Shown here: one piece after another, positions 8,438 to 18,043 of the stretch | Numbering within the stretch: the stretch's first letter is position 1 | How the letters are laid out: the number at the start of each line of letters is the position of its first letter | Origin: Oxalobacteraceae bacterium CAVE-383 | GTDB lineage: Bacteria > Pseudomonadota > Gammaproteobacteria > Burkholderiales > Burkholderiaceae_D | Assembly: GCA_004134995.1 (NCBI GenBank) | Contig: REGP01000007.1 | Location: 181,819-245,818 of the forward strand | Reading direction: 5' to 3' | DNA: 64,000 nucleotides | Position numbers and translations under genes: made by a program | The notes under the pieces: generated by a model | What the model was told of the DNA's origin: nothing | Databases searched by the model: none | Seen by the model: only the letters and a program-made list of their open reading frames with translations

Positions 8438-9981
8438 CACAAGCAATAGCGATGGGGATGCCGACAAGCCGAATCAAGTACCTGTTATCGGGCCTCGTAT
8501 TGGGCCCGGTATTGAGTCTGCTGATGAGCGCGGGCGCGGCCTTCGCGCAAGACGGGCCGCCGGCCCATGCCGCGATGCATCCGGAAACGCGCGCCAACGC
8601 ACGCGCCGATACCCGCGCGGATATTATTTCGCACGGCAAATTCCAGAACATCAGGGTGTACAGGCCGCAGGGCGAGGTCGAAGGCGTGGTGCTGTTGCTG
8701 TCCGGCGAAAACGGCTGGGACAAGCGCGCCGCGCAGATGGCGCGGGCGCTGACTGGGCAAGGCGCCATGGTGGCCGGCATCAACACGCGTCAATTGATGG
8801 CGAAGCTTGACGCCGATGCCGGCAGTTGCGTGTTTCCCGACGGCGATCTGGAAAATCTCAGCCGCTTCGTGCAGGCTTATGAAAAACTGCCCGGCTATAC
8901 GCCGCCGGTGCTGGCCGGCGAAGGCGCCGGCGCGGCGCTCGCCTACACCGTGGTGGCCGGCACCACCGCCGATATCTTTGCCGGCCTGCTGACCTTCGAT
9001 TTCTGCCCCGAACTGGCCTTGCGCAAACCGCTGTGCAAAGGCGCCGGCGCCAATTTCAGGCCGCGCGCCACAAACACCGGCATCGATCTGCTGCCGGCCA
9101 AAAAGCTGCGCCTGCCGTGGATCGCGCTGCAGCACCGCACCGACAGCGAACTGCCCGGCGCCGATGTCGAATTTCCGTCCTGCCATACACGGGTGGCGCA
9201 AGCCTTCGTCTCCGGCGTGCCGGGTTCGCAATTGCAGCTGCTGCCCCAGGCTTCGGAAAATCCACTGGCCGGACGCGGCGTCTTTCCGCAATGGCAGGCC
9301 GCCTACCAGCGCCTGAACCTGCGCCGCGCGCCGGCAGCAGCGCCGGTGCCGGCGGCGGTGCACGATCTGCCGATCGTGGAGCTGCCGGCCACCGGCCGCA
9401 ACGCCGGCGTCGGCGATCAGACCATGGCCGTATTCCTCAGCGGCGACGGCGGCTGGGCCGGCATCGACCGCGAGATCGCCGATACCCTGGCCAAGAACGG
9501 CGTACCGGTGATCGGCCTGGATTCCCTGCGTTATTTCTGGGATGCGCGCACGCCGGCGTCGGCCGCCGCCGACATCGCGCGCCTGATGCGCTTTTACATG
9601 GCGCAATGGCATAAATCGAAGGTGCTGCTGATCGGCTATTCGCAAGGCGCGGACGTGCTGCCCTTCATTGTCAATCGGTTACCGGCCGAGGCGCGCGGGC
9701 AGATCGAACTGACCGCCATGCTGGCGCTGGGCCAGAAGGCCGACTTTCAATTCCGTCTCAGCAACTGGATCAAGAACAGCAACGACGGCCTGCCGATCCA
9801 GCCGGAAGTCGATCGGCTGATCGCGGGGAAATTCCTGTGCGTCTACGGCTCTGAAGAAAAGGATTCGGGCTGCCCGGCCGCCGACGTGCGCGGCATCAAG
9901 GCGGTCAAGCTGAACGGCGGACATCATTTCGATGGCGACAACGCCGGGCTGGCCAGGCGGATTCTCAGCGCGGCGCGTTAA
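8434..9981 (+). CDS. acvB: AcvB/VirJ-family periplasmic serine hydrolase (lysyl-phosphatidylglycerol hydrolase type)
   Basis: 515-aa exported alpha/beta hydrolase of the AcvB/VirJ family. Residues 1-38 are a signal peptide ending AFA. Two VirJ-like halves follow. The second contains FLSGDGGWAGIDREIADTLA and the nucleophile elbow GYSQGAD (Ser403). In Agrobacterium and Rhizobium, AcvB/AtvA is encoded with the MprF homologue LpiA and hydrolyses lysyl-phosphatidylglycerol. Here the same pairing is seen with a 4-nt overlap, so this is probably the enzyme that removes what MprF adds. The gene end, including the TAA at 9979-9981, is part of the left arm of a long inverted repeat. Confidence 0.87.
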   Translation: MTQAIAMGMPTSRIKYLLSGLVLGPVLSLLMSAGAAFAQDGPPAHAAMHPETRANARADTRADIISHGKFQNIRVYRPQGEVEGVVLLLSGENGWDKRAAQMARALTGQGAMVAGINTRQLMAKLDADAGSCVFPDGDLENLSRFVQAYEKLPGYTPPVLAGEGAGAALAYTVVAGTTADIFAGLLTFDFCPELALRKPLCKGAGANFRPRATNTGIDLLPAKKLRLPWIALQHRTDSELPGADVEFPSCHTRVAQAFVSGVPGSQLQLLPQASENPLAGRGVFPQWQAAYQRLNLRRAPAAAPVPAAVHDLPIVELPATGRNAGVGDQTMAVFLSGDGGWAGIDREIADTLAKNGVPVIGLDSLRYFWDARTPASAAADIARLMRFYMAQWHKSKVLLIGYSQGADVLPFIVNRLPAEARGQIELTAMLALGQKADFQFRLSNWIKNSNDGLPIQPEVDRLIAGKFLCVYGSEEKDSGCPAADVRGIKAVKLNGGHHFDGDNAGLARRILSAAR

Positions 9982-10126
9982 GCCAAGAGGCCATTGCAAA
10001 ATTGGCAAGGCGGGTGTTGTGCGAAGTGAGGTAAAGGAGGAGACGGCCGCAGGCCGGCGGGGGACACGAACGCAGTACAATGCCCGCCTTGCCAATTTTG
10101 CAATGGCCTCTTGGCTTAACGCGCCG
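9971..10126 (+). repeat. conserved-core palindromic element, copy 1 (44-bp arms)
   Basis: Perfect 44-bp inverted repeat (9971-10014 and 10083-10126) enclosing a core of about 68 nt. The core includes GTGAGGTAAAGGAGGAG, a CGGCC/GGCCG mini-hairpin and GGCGGGGGACACGAACG, shared with copies at 22.3 and 54.7 kb. As + strand RNA the stem continues six more pairs inward through two G-U wobbles. The left arm starts inside the last codons of acvB and covers its stop. The right arm ends 1 nt before the stop codon of the convergent GGDEF/EAL gene. It could act as a two-way transcription barrier. The element family is not one I recognise. Confidence 0.9.
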
Positions 10127-10127
10127 A

Positions 10128-13100
10128 TCAATCCGGCGTGCTCTCCCAGGCTTGCATCCATGCCGTCGCGCCTTGCGCCGGCAGCGGCCGCGAGAGGTAA
10201 TATCCCTGCGCCACGTCGCATCCGAGCGTCGCCAGGCGCTGCATGGTGGCCTCGTCTTCGATCCCCTCGGCCGTCACTTTCAATCCTACCGTATGCGCCA
10301 GCGCGATGATGGCGCTGACGATGGCCCGCGCGTCTTCGCTTTGCGCCATTTCGGCAACGAAGGAACGGTCGATCTTCAAGCTGTCGACCGGCAGCTTCTG
10401 CAAATAGGCCAGCGACGAATAGCCGGTGCCGAAATCGTCGATCGATACCGTCACGCCGTATTCGTGCAGGCGCGTCAGCACATCCAGCGAGCGCGCCGGA
10501 TCGGCCATGATCGAACTCTCCGTCAGTTCCAATTCAAGATAGAACGCCGGCAGCTCATGGCGCTCCAGTATTTCCTGCACGCGCTCGACCATGCTGGCGT
10601 CGAGCAGGTTGCGCATTGAAATATTGACGGCGATGGTGATGTAGTTACCCTGGTCGTGCCACCGCTTGCACTGCGCCACCGCGGTTTCCACCACCCAGAT
10701 CGTCAGCGCGTGAATCAGATCGCTGATTTCGACAATCGGCACGAAATCGAGCGGATACAGCAGGCCGCGCTCCGGATGCTGCCAGCGTATCAGCGCCTCG
10801 AAGCCGATCACCCCGCCGCTGCGCATATCGGTCTTCGGCTGGTAATGCAGCACGAATTGCTCGCGGTTGAATGCATTGCGCAACTCCGTCATCAGCAACA
10901 GGCGGCTTGGCGTCTGGTCGGTATCGGCCTGCTGGTAAAACACGAAGCCGGTGCCTTCCCGCTTGGCCTGATACATCGCGGCGTCGGCATTGCGCATCAG
11001 ATGCATGGTGCTGGCGCCGTCGCTCGGATACATGGCGATGCCGACGCTGGCGTTGATCTGGATCTGGATGCCGTTGAGCTGGAACGGCTGCTGCAGCTTG
11101 GCCAATACGCTGCGCGCGATGTCGGCGGCGCCGCCGGCCGCGATTTCGCCGCGGTCGAGCTTGCCGGCCAGCACCGCGAATTCGTCGCCGCCCAGCCGCG
11201 TCAGGATGCTGGCGGCCGGCATGGCGCCGCGCAGGCGCTGCGCGACCTGTTGCAGCAGCAGATCGCCGGACTGATGGCCGAGCGCATCGTTGACTTCCTT
11301 GAACCCGTCCAGATCGATGATCATCACGCTGAACTGCTGCTGTTGCCGCGCCAGGTCCTGGCCGTATTCGGCAATCGCCAGATCGATCGAGGAGATCAGC
11401 ACGCCGCGGTTATAGAGGCCGGTCAGCGAATCGTGGCGGGCCTGATACGCCAGCGCCTCGCTGTGGCGGCGGCGTTCGGTGTCGTCCAGGAATGTCACCA
11501 TCGCGCCCTTGATCTTGCCGTTGCGCCGGATCGGATACGACCAGTATTCGATCGGCAGCGCGGTGCCGTCCTTGCGCCACAACACTTCGCCGTCGGTATG
11601 CCGGTTTTCGCCGAAGCGCAGCGAACTCTGTGTCGGGCATTCGTGCAGCGGATAGGCGCTGCCGTTTTCGTGCTTGTAATGTATCAGGTCATGCATGGGC
11701 TGGCCGAGCAGCTCGGCGGCGCTGTCGAAGCCGAGCAGGCGCACGCAGGCATTGTTGGCGAACAGGCAGCGTCCATCGAGATCGACGCCGTAGATCGCCT
11801 CGGCGGTGGAATCCATCAACAGCGACAGCAACTGGTCGCGCTCGCTGATGTTGCGCGCCATCGCCTCGCGTTCAGTGACATCGTTGACCAGGGCCAGTTG
11901 CGCCTGGCTGCCGCCGAAGCTGGTCGGGAATACCGCGATGTCGACCAAGATCACGCTGCCGTCCTTGCGCCGATGCCGCACATGCCCTGCATCTTCCGCC
12001 GCCGCTTCCGCAACCGCCTCCAGGTCGCCGACTTTCATCAGCAGGAACTGGGTGCGGCTATAGCCGTAATGCGCGATGGCCGGATCGTTGACCGCCAGGA
12101 TGCGCAGCGTGCGGTCGTCGTAGACCCACATCGGATAAGGATTGCGTTCGAACAGCAGGCGGTATTCGGCTTCGGAATGCGTCAGGGCATCTTCGATGCG
12201 GCTACGTTCGATCGCCACCGCAGCCAGTTCGGCGGCAAGCTGGCTCAGCAGCAACTGCTCTTCGCCGACCGGCCGCGGCGTGCGGTAATAAAGCGCGAAT
12301 GAGCCGAACACGCGGCCGCTGGAAGAGATGATCGGATAGGACCAGCACACTTTCAGGTCGCCGGCGATGTCCCTGAAAGCGCTCCAGGCCGGATCGGTCG
12401 CGATATCTTCCGTGATCACGAGTTGCTTCTCGAACATCGCGACGCCGCATGCGCCGACGCCGGGGCCGATTGCCGCGCCGATCAACGCCTCGCCGTATGA
12501 GGCGGGCAGGCCGGGCGCGATGCACTGGCCGACGGTTTTGCCGTCGCCGTCCAGCAGCAGGATCGAGCCCACGGAATGATCGATCTGGCGCTGCGCGAAC
12601 AGCACCAGCTCGGCCAGCGTTTCCGGCAGGGAGCGTCCGGCGGTAATCAATTGCAGGATCTTGTATTGGCCAAGCTGGCGCGCCATGACCCGGCGCGTCG
12701 CCTCTTCATGCTCGTTCAATTCCTGCGCCATCTGGTCGAACTGATGCGCGATCTCGACAAATTCCTGGCCGCTGACGCCGCCGCCGATGCGCGCCTTGAA
12801 ATCGCGCTGGCGCAGACGCTGCGCGGCGGCGGTCAGATTGCGCAGATTGCGGCCGATAATGGCCTGCGTGCCGAACCAGCCCACGCCCAATGCCAGGCCG
12901 AGCAACAGCGTGACGACGCCGATGGCGATCCAGAAATCGCGGCTGGCCGCCGCCGGCGGCGATTGCATGGGCTGCTCGTAGACCACCGTCAGGGCGCGCC
13001 GGTCCTGGGGCGGGCCGCCGCGCACATAACTGACCAGCCACGCACTGCCGTCGCCGGCGCGCAATTCGCCCGCGCCGCGCTCCGCCGCGCCATCGAGACT

Positions 13101-13790
13101 CATCCGCACCACGCGCGAAAGCTCCAGCCTGCTGCCTGGCGATACGGGCGAGGACGACGCCTGCAGCAGATCGCCATGGCGGTCCAGCACCATGAAGCGG
13201 CCGCCGTCGGCGATATGCATGTCGGCCACGGTGACCATCATCGATTCCAGGTTCAGGCTGGCGAACAGTACGCCGTACGGCTTTTGCCTGGCGTCGCGCA
13301 ATGCCGCAGCGACCACGATCGTGGGTTTCCCGGTGACGCGTCCGATCTGATATTCCCCGACCACAAATCCGGACGACTTGAGCGCGTTGATGAAGTAAGG
13401 GCGATCCCGCATATTCAATCCCGGCGCCACCGGTTCGCCGCTGGCCACCATGGCGCCGTCCAATCCGATAACCCCGATATTGCTGTATCGGTTCTGCTGT
13501 TTGAGCAGGTCGGTAAAATAGAGCGAGGAATGTTCCCAATCGCCCTCCCGGACCACTTGATTGGCCGAGATTGCGCGCAAGGTTTCATCGGAACTGGCGA
13601 TCAGCCAATTCTGATAGCGCGCAGCCAGATTGACATAGCTTTGCGCATTGTCGTGCGCCAGCCGCTCGAAATCCATCCGCTGCTGGTAAACGTAAAAACA
13701 CAGGCCGATAAAAGTCGGCACCGCCGCCGCGCAGATGACCAGGAACATCCGGGCATAAACACTGCGAAACATTGACCTGCGGAATTTCAT
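10128..13790 (-). CDS. Cache-HAMP-GAF-PAS-PAS-GGDEF-EAL cyclic-di-GMP signalling protein
   Basis: 1220-aa membrane-bound regulator of cyclic-di-GMP. Order: membrane helix near residues 10-35, periplasmic Cache sensor (about 40-275), second helix (about 285-310), HAMP (about 310-365), GAF (about 385-530), two PAS domains (about 535-650 and 660-780), GGDEF (motif 867-871) and EAL (EAL at 998-1000, in FEALIRWQHP). Both output motifs are intact, and DDFGTGYSSL and the TAEGIE region of the EAL domain are present, so phosphodiesterase activity is likely. The RxxD inhibitory site before GGDEF is not present. The ATG at 13790 is preferred over 13805 for spacing only. Its 3' end abuts the palindromic element. 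Confidence 0.92.
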   Translation of the reverse strand: MKFRRSMFRSVYARMFLVICAAAVPTFIGLCFYVYQQRMDFERLAHDNAQSYVNLAARYQNWLIASSDETLRAISANQVVREGDWEHSSLYFTDLLKQQNRYSNIGVIGLDGAMVASGEPVAPGLNMRDRPYFINALKSSGFVVGEYQIGRVTGKPTIVVAAALRDARQKPYGVLFASLNLESMMVTVADMHIADGGRFMVLDRHGDLLQASSSPVSPGSRLELSRVVRMSLDGAAERGAGELRAGDGSAWLVSYVRGGPPQDRRALTVVYEQPMQSPPAAASRDFWIAIGVVTLLLGLALGVGWFGTQAIIGRNLRNLTAAAQRLRQRDFKARIGGGVSGQEFVEIAHQFDQMAQELNEHEEATRRVMARQLGQYKILQLITAGRSLPETLAELVLFAQRQIDHSVGSILLLDGDGKTVGQCIAPGLPASYGEALIGAAIGPGVGACGVAMFEKQLVITEDIATDPAWSAFRDIAGDLKVCWSYPIISSSGRVFGSFALYYRTPRPVGEEQLLLSQLAAELAAVAIERSRIEDALTHSEAEYRLLFERNPYPMWVYDDRTLRILAVNDPAIAHYGYSRTQFLLMKVGDLEAVAEAAAEDAGHVRHRRKDGSVILVDIAVFPTSFGGSQAQLALVNDVTEREAMARNISERDQLLSLLMDSTAEAIYGVDLDGRCLFANNACVRLLGFDSAAELLGQPMHDLIHYKHENGSAYPLHECPTQSSLRFGENRHTDGEVLWRKDGTALPIEYWSYPIRRNGKIKGAMVTFLDDTERRRHSEALAYQARHDSLTGLYNRGVLISSIDLAIAEYGQDLARQQQQFSVMIIDLDGFKEVNDALGHQSGDLLLQQVAQRLRGAMPAASILTRLGGDEFAVLAGKLDRGEIAAGGAADIARSVLAKLQQPFQLNGIQIQINASVGIAMYPSDGASTMHLMRNADAAMYQAKREGTGFVFYQQADTDQTPSRLLLMTELRNAFNREQFVLHYQPKTDMRSGGVIGFEALIRWQHPERGLLYPLDFVPIVEISDLIHALTIWVVETAVAQCKRWHDQGNYITIAVNISMRNLLDASMVERVQEILERHELPAFYLELELTESSIMADPARSLDVLTRLHEYGVTVSIDDFGTGYSSLAYLQKLPVDSLKIDRSFVAEMAQSEDARAIVSAIIALAHTVGLKVTAEGIEDEATMQRLATLGCDVAQGYYLSRPLPAQGATAWMQAWESTPD

Positions 13791-13916
13791 GTCAACAACC
13801 CCCACCGCTGGCCTGGCATACGATTATTTCCCCTAAGCGCGCGCGCCTGGCGGCGCCGCGGTTTTTATATTCAGCAAGACGATACTAGTTCCGAAGAAAT
13901 ATTGCCACATTTGCTA

Positions 13917-13946
13917 CAAAAAAAATGCCACGGAGACGTGGCATTT
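13917..13946 (-). terminator. rho-independent terminator of putA
   Basis: On the minus strand AAATGCCACG-TCTC-CGTGGCATTT is a 10-bp perfect stem followed at once by a run of T. It lies about 60 nt past the putA stop and should end that transcript. Confidence 0.9.
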
Positions 13947-14005
13947 GTACGCCGCGCCACAGGCCGGCAAACAAGACCGGCATGCGGACGGGAAATATGA
14001 CAGGA

Positions 14006-17000
14006 CTATGACTGCATCGCCATCAGGCTGGCGTTGCCGCCGGCCGCCGTGGTGTTGACGCACACCGCGCGTTCGGCGACCAGCCGCCATATTGCGACAG
14101 GCCGATTGGCGCAGGCCGGCACGCCGGCCACGATAGCGCCGTCCCGTTGCGCGAGCGGGGCCAGCATTTGCACGCAATGCGCCGCTTCGGCGTCGTACAG
14201 CGCCAAGGCCGGCCGGTCGCAATCCTCATGCCGCGCCACGACTTCCAGCCGCTGCATGACCTGCGCCGGCATGCTGGCCGGCAAATGCCGGGCGCTGGAT
14301 TGCGGCAGTATCGCCCGGTTGCCGGTCGCCAGCGCCGCGGCCAATTGATTCAGCAGCGCCGCGGCGCTTCCGGCGATGCACAGCACCGCGCCGCGCCCGA
14401 CGAAACGCAAGGTGTTGGTTTCGCCGGTCGGGCCGGGCAAACGCAGGGTTCGCCCATTCAGGCTGTCGCGCGCATAGGCCCGGCCCAGCGCCGCCAGTTC
14501 CTGGTGGCCATAGGCGGCGCTCCAGTCCAGCAAGGCTTCCAGCGCAGGATCGGCCGCGGCCGGCGCATCGATCACGGCATTGCGCGATTGCGCATCCAGT
14601 GCGTTCGACCACGGCAACGCGTCCGCCACCGGATTCTGCAAGCGCTTAAGATACAGCGGACCGCCGGCTTTCGGGCCGGTGCCCGACATGCCTTCGCCGC
14701 CGAACGGCTGCACCCCGACCACCGCGCCGACGATATTCCGGTTGACATAGATATTGCCGACATGCGCACGGTCGACGATCGCGTCGATTGTCTCGTCGAT
14801 GCGGGAATGCACGCCCAGTGTCAGGCCGTAGCCGGTGGCGTTAAGGCTTGCGATCAGTTGCGGCAATGCCTCGCGCCGATAGCGCAGCACATGCAGCACG
14901 GGGCCGAATACTTCCTGCCGCAATGCGTCGATGCCGTCGATTTCGATAATCGTCGGCGCCACGAAGGTGCCGGTCGCGGTTTCCACCGGCAAGGCAAGCT
15001 GGCGCACCGGATTTGGCGGCCGCGACGCCGCGGCCATCTCTTCGATATGCCGCAGCAGATTGCGCTTCGCTTCGGCATCGATCACCGGTCCGATGTCGGT
15101 GGCCAGCCGGTCGGGACGTCCGATGCGCAATTCGTCGAGCGCGCCGTACAGCATATCGAGCGTTCTGTCGGCGATGTCGGTCTGCAGGCACAGCACCCGC
15201 AACGCGGAGCAGCGCTGGCCGGCGCTGTCGAATGCCGAGGCAATCACGTCCTGCACCACCTGTTCGCACAAGGCGGAAGAATCGACGATGAGGGCATTCT
15301 GGCCGCCGGTCTCGGCGATCAGCGGGATTTCCCGGCCTTCCGCGATCGTGCGCCGCGCCAGCGTGCGGTTGATGCTTTGCGCGACCTGGGTCGACCCTGT
15401 AAACAGCACGCCGCGCACGCGCGCATCCGCGATCAGTTGCGCTCCGACCGATTCGCCGCGGCCCGGCAGCAATTGCAAGGCGCTTCCCGGCACGCCGGCT
15501 TCGTGCAGCAATTGCACCGCGCGGAACGCGATCAGCGGCGTCTGCTCGGCCGGCTTGGCCAATACCACATTGCCGGCCGCGAGCGCGGCGCTGGCCTGGC
15601 CGACGAAAATGGCCAGCGGAAAATTCCAGGGACTGATGCAGACCACCGGACCCAGCGCGGAGGAAGCAGGAGCGGGAGCAGGAATAGAAGGCGAAGTGGA
15701 AGCGGACACCGGAACGGAAACGGCCGCTGCGTAATAGCGCAGGAAATCCACCGCTTCGCGCAGCTCGCCGATGGCGTTCGGCAGCGATTTGCCGGCCTCG
15801 CGTATGGCCAGCGCCATCAGTTCGACGCCGTGCTGCTCGAACAGGTCCGCGGCCCGCAGCAGGATGGCCGCGCGCCGCGCCGGCGGCGTATCGGCCCATG
15901 CCAGCGCGCCGGCCACCGCCAGCCCGAGCGCGCCTTCGACATCCCCGGCGTCGGCTTCCAGCACGATGCCGACCAGGTCATGCCGATCGGCGGGATTGCG
16001 CAATTCCACCGGCGCGCCGATCGCATGCAGGCCGGCATTGCCGGGCAGCGGCATGGCGCGCCATTGGCGTCGGCTGAAACCGCCCAGCGCCGCGCCGAGC
16101 GCGCGCAGCATATGTTCGTCGCTGAGATCGACGCCGGCCGAATTGCGCCGCCCGGCGCCGAACAGATCGGCCGGCAATGGAATCGCCGGATGCGGCGTGC
16201 CGCCAAGGCTGGCCGCCACGGCCACCGGATCTGCCAGCAGCGTTTCGATCGCCACATCGGGATCGACCAGCTGATTGACGAAGGAGGAGTTGGCGCCGTT
16301 CTCCAGCAGGCGGCGCACCAGGTACGCCAGCAGGGTTTCATGCGAGCCGACCGGCGCGTAGATGCGGCAAGGCACGCCGAGCCGGTCGGCGCCGACCACC
16401 TGATCGTAGAGCGTTTCGCCCATGCCGTGCAGGCACTGGAATTCGTAGCCGGCGATCTGCATCTGGCGCGCGCGGCTGTGGATTGCCGCCACCGTCAGGG
16501 CGTTATGCGTGGCGAACTGCGGATAGATGACGTCCGCGGCGGCCAGCAGGCGCTGCGCGCAGACCAGATACGACAGATCGGTGTACGCCTTGCGCGTGTA
16601 GACCGGATAGGCCGGCATGCCGTCGACCTGCGCGCGCTTGATTTCGGCGTCCCAGTAGGCGCCCTTGACCAGGCGCACCATCAGCCTGCGGTCGGTTCGG
16701 CGGGCAAGATCGGCCAGATAATCGATGACGTACGGCGCGCGTTTCTGGTATGCCTGCACGACAAAGCCGATGCCGTCGTAGTTGTTCAGCGCGGGATCCA
16801 CGGCCAGCGCCTCGATCAGATCCAGCGACAGTTCCAGCCGGTCGGCCTCCTCGGCATCGATATTGATGCCGATATCGTATTGCCGGGCTTGCAGCGCCAG
16901 GCTTTTCAGGCGCGGCAGCAGTTCGGCCATGACGCGCCCGCGCTGCGCCCGGCTGTAGCGCGGATGCAGGGCCGACAGCTTGACCGAAATCCCGGGGCCG

Positions 17001-17785
17001 TTCCTGATGCCGCGCCCTTTGCCGGCGCGGCCGATGGCGTCGATTGCCGAGCGGTAGGAAGCGAAATAGCGGTCGGCGTCGGCTGCGGTGAGGGCTGCCT
17101 CGCCCAGCATGTCGTACGAATATCGATAACCGCGCGCTTCGCGGCCGCGGCCGTTGGCCAGCGCTTCATCGATGTCGCGCCCGGTAACGAATTGCTTGCC
17201 CAGCATGCGCATGGCCAGATCCACGCCCTTGCGGATCAGCGGCTCGCCGCCCTTGCCGATGAGGCGCGTCAGCGCCGAGCCGAGGCCGCGTTCGCTGCTG
17301 CTGCCGACCAGCTTTCCGGTCACCAGCAAACCCCAGGTCGCGGCATTGACGAACAGCGACGGCGATTCGCCCAGATGGCTGCGCCAGTCGCCCTTGCTGA
17401 TCTTGTCGGCGATCAGGCGGTCGGCCGTTTGGTGATCAGGAATGCGCAGCAAGGCTTCGGCCAGGCACATCAGGGCGACGCCCTCTTCCGAGGACAGCGA
17501 AAATTCCTGCATCAGCGCATCGACGCCGGACGCGCGGCCGCGTTTGGCCCGCACTGCTTCCACCAGGCGTTGCGCCAGATCGCGGGTGGCCGCTTGCAGC
17601 GCGGGGCCGTTTTCGACTTGCGCCAGCAGGCGCCGCACCGCTTCGGCCTCGTCCAGCCTGTAGGCGTCGGTGATTGCGTTGCGCAGCGGATCGGACTGGG
17701 CCGCGATTTCCTTTGCGAATGCGGCAAAAGGCGAGGAATCGTCGGACATGGCGGGGGCGGTTGGCATGGCGTTGAAGAGAGTCAT
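14006..17785 (-). CDS. putA: bifunctional proline dehydrogenase / glutamate semialdehyde dehydrogenase PutA (no DNA-binding domain)
   Basis: 1259-aa enzyme oxidising proline to glutamate in two steps. The proline dehydrogenase barrel spans about residues 180-500 (GISVKLSALHPRY, RLVKGAYWDAEIKRAQV, FQCLHGMGE). The aldehyde dehydrogenase spans about 570-1020 with Glu825 (IAETGGQNA) and nucleophile Cys859 (SAGQRCSALR). A C-terminal region of about 200 residues resembles the non-catalytic ALDH-like tail of long PutA proteins. The N-terminus lacks the ribbon-helix-helix domain of E. coli PutA, so this form should not repress its own gene. Monocistronic, with a strong terminator. Divergent from hxlR across about 260 AT-rich nt. 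Confidence 0.94.
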   Translation of the reverse strand: MTLFNAMPTAPAMSDDSSPFAAFAKEIAAQSDPLRNAITDAYRLDEAEAVRRLLAQVENGPALQAATRDLAQRLVEAVRAKRGRASGVDALMQEFSLSSEEGVALMCLAEALLRIPDHQTADRLIADKISKGDWRSHLGESPSLFVNAATWGLLVTGKLVGSSSERGLGSALTRLIGKGGEPLIRKGVDLAMRMLGKQFVTGRDIDEALANGRGREARGYRYSYDMLGEAALTAADADRYFASYRSAIDAIGRAGKGRGIRNGPGISVKLSALHPRYSRAQRGRVMAELLPRLKSLALQARQYDIGINIDAEEADRLELSLDLIEALAVDPALNNYDGIGFVVQAYQKRAPYVIDYLADLARRTDRRLMVRLVKGAYWDAEIKRAQVDGMPAYPVYTRKAYTDLSYLVCAQRLLAAADVIYPQFATHNALTVAAIHSRARQMQIAGYEFQCLHGMGETLYDQVVGADRLGVPCRIYAPVGSHETLLAYLVRRLLENGANSSFVNQLVDPDVAIETLLADPVAVAASLGGTPHPAIPLPADLFGAGRRNSAGVDLSDEHMLRALGAALGGFSRRQWRAMPLPGNAGLHAIGAPVELRNPADRHDLVGIVLEADAGDVEGALGLAVAGALAWADTPPARRAAILLRAADLFEQHGVELMALAIREAGKSLPNAIGELREAVDFLRYYAAAVSVPVSASTSPSIPAPAPASSALGPVVCISPWNFPLAIFVGQASAALAAGNVVLAKPAEQTPLIAFRAVQLLHEAGVPGSALQLLPGRGESVGAQLIADARVRGVLFTGSTQVAQSINRTLARRTIAEGREIPLIAETGGQNALIVDSSALCEQVVQDVIASAFDSAGQRCSALRVLCLQTDIADRTLDMLYGALDELRIGRPDRLATDIGPVIDAEAKRNLLRHIEEMAAASRPPNPVRQLALPVETATGTFVAPTIIEIDGIDALRQEVFGPVLHVLRYRREALPQLIASLNATGYGLTLGVHSRIDETIDAIVDRAHVGNIYVNRNIVGAVVGVQPFGGEGMSGTGPKAGGPLYLKRLQNPVADALPWSNALDAQSRNAVIDAPAAADPALEALLDWSAAYGHQELAALGRAYARDSLNGRTLRLPGPTGETNTLRFVGRGAVLCIAGSAAALLNQLAAALATGNRAILPQSSARHLPASMPAQVMQRLEVVARHEDCDRPALALYDAEAAHCVQMLAPLAQRDGAIVAGVPACANRPVAIWRLVAERAVCVNTTAAGGNASLMAMQS

Positions 17786-17978
17786 CTTTTAATCATGGTT
17801 CAATCGGCAATCCGGTCCTGGCGCGGATGCGTGAACCTCTGCGGATCACGCAATCTTAAGAGAAAGAAACAAATATTAATTTCGTTAATCTTGGACAATA
17901 TTCGAATAAAAATGATCTTATTTCTGAAACGCCGAATTTAATTTTTACTACCAGAAGTCTCTTATAGCCCTATTACTC

Positions 17979-18029
17979 TTGCAGGCCAAGGAACCAGGCC
18001 GTACAATAACTATCAAAATGAAAGTAACT
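17979..18029 (+). promoter_or_regulatory. hxlR promoter and operator
   Basis: TTGCAG (17979-17984), 17-nt spacer, TACAAT (18002-18007), then a near-palindrome at 18008-18029 whose centre reads ACTATCAAAATGAAAGT. The same design, with the same spacing and almost the same operator, lies in front of emrA at 22193-22243. The operator covers the expected transcription start, so binding should repress. The ribosome site AGGAAGGA follows. Confidence 0.8.
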
Positions 18030-18043
18030 CAGGAAGGAAACGC

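Noticed and set aside
9971..10126. Simple rho-independent terminator for the convergent genes
   Set aside because: There is no T-run after the stem, the stem is far longer than needed, and the same core also occurs in a divergent and a tandem gap.
14147..17941. A 1264-codon open frame on the + strand opposite putA
   Set aside because: It is the antisense shadow of a high-GC gene: its product is full of Arg, Gln, Ala and His with no domain pattern, while putA on the other strand has all catalytic motifs.
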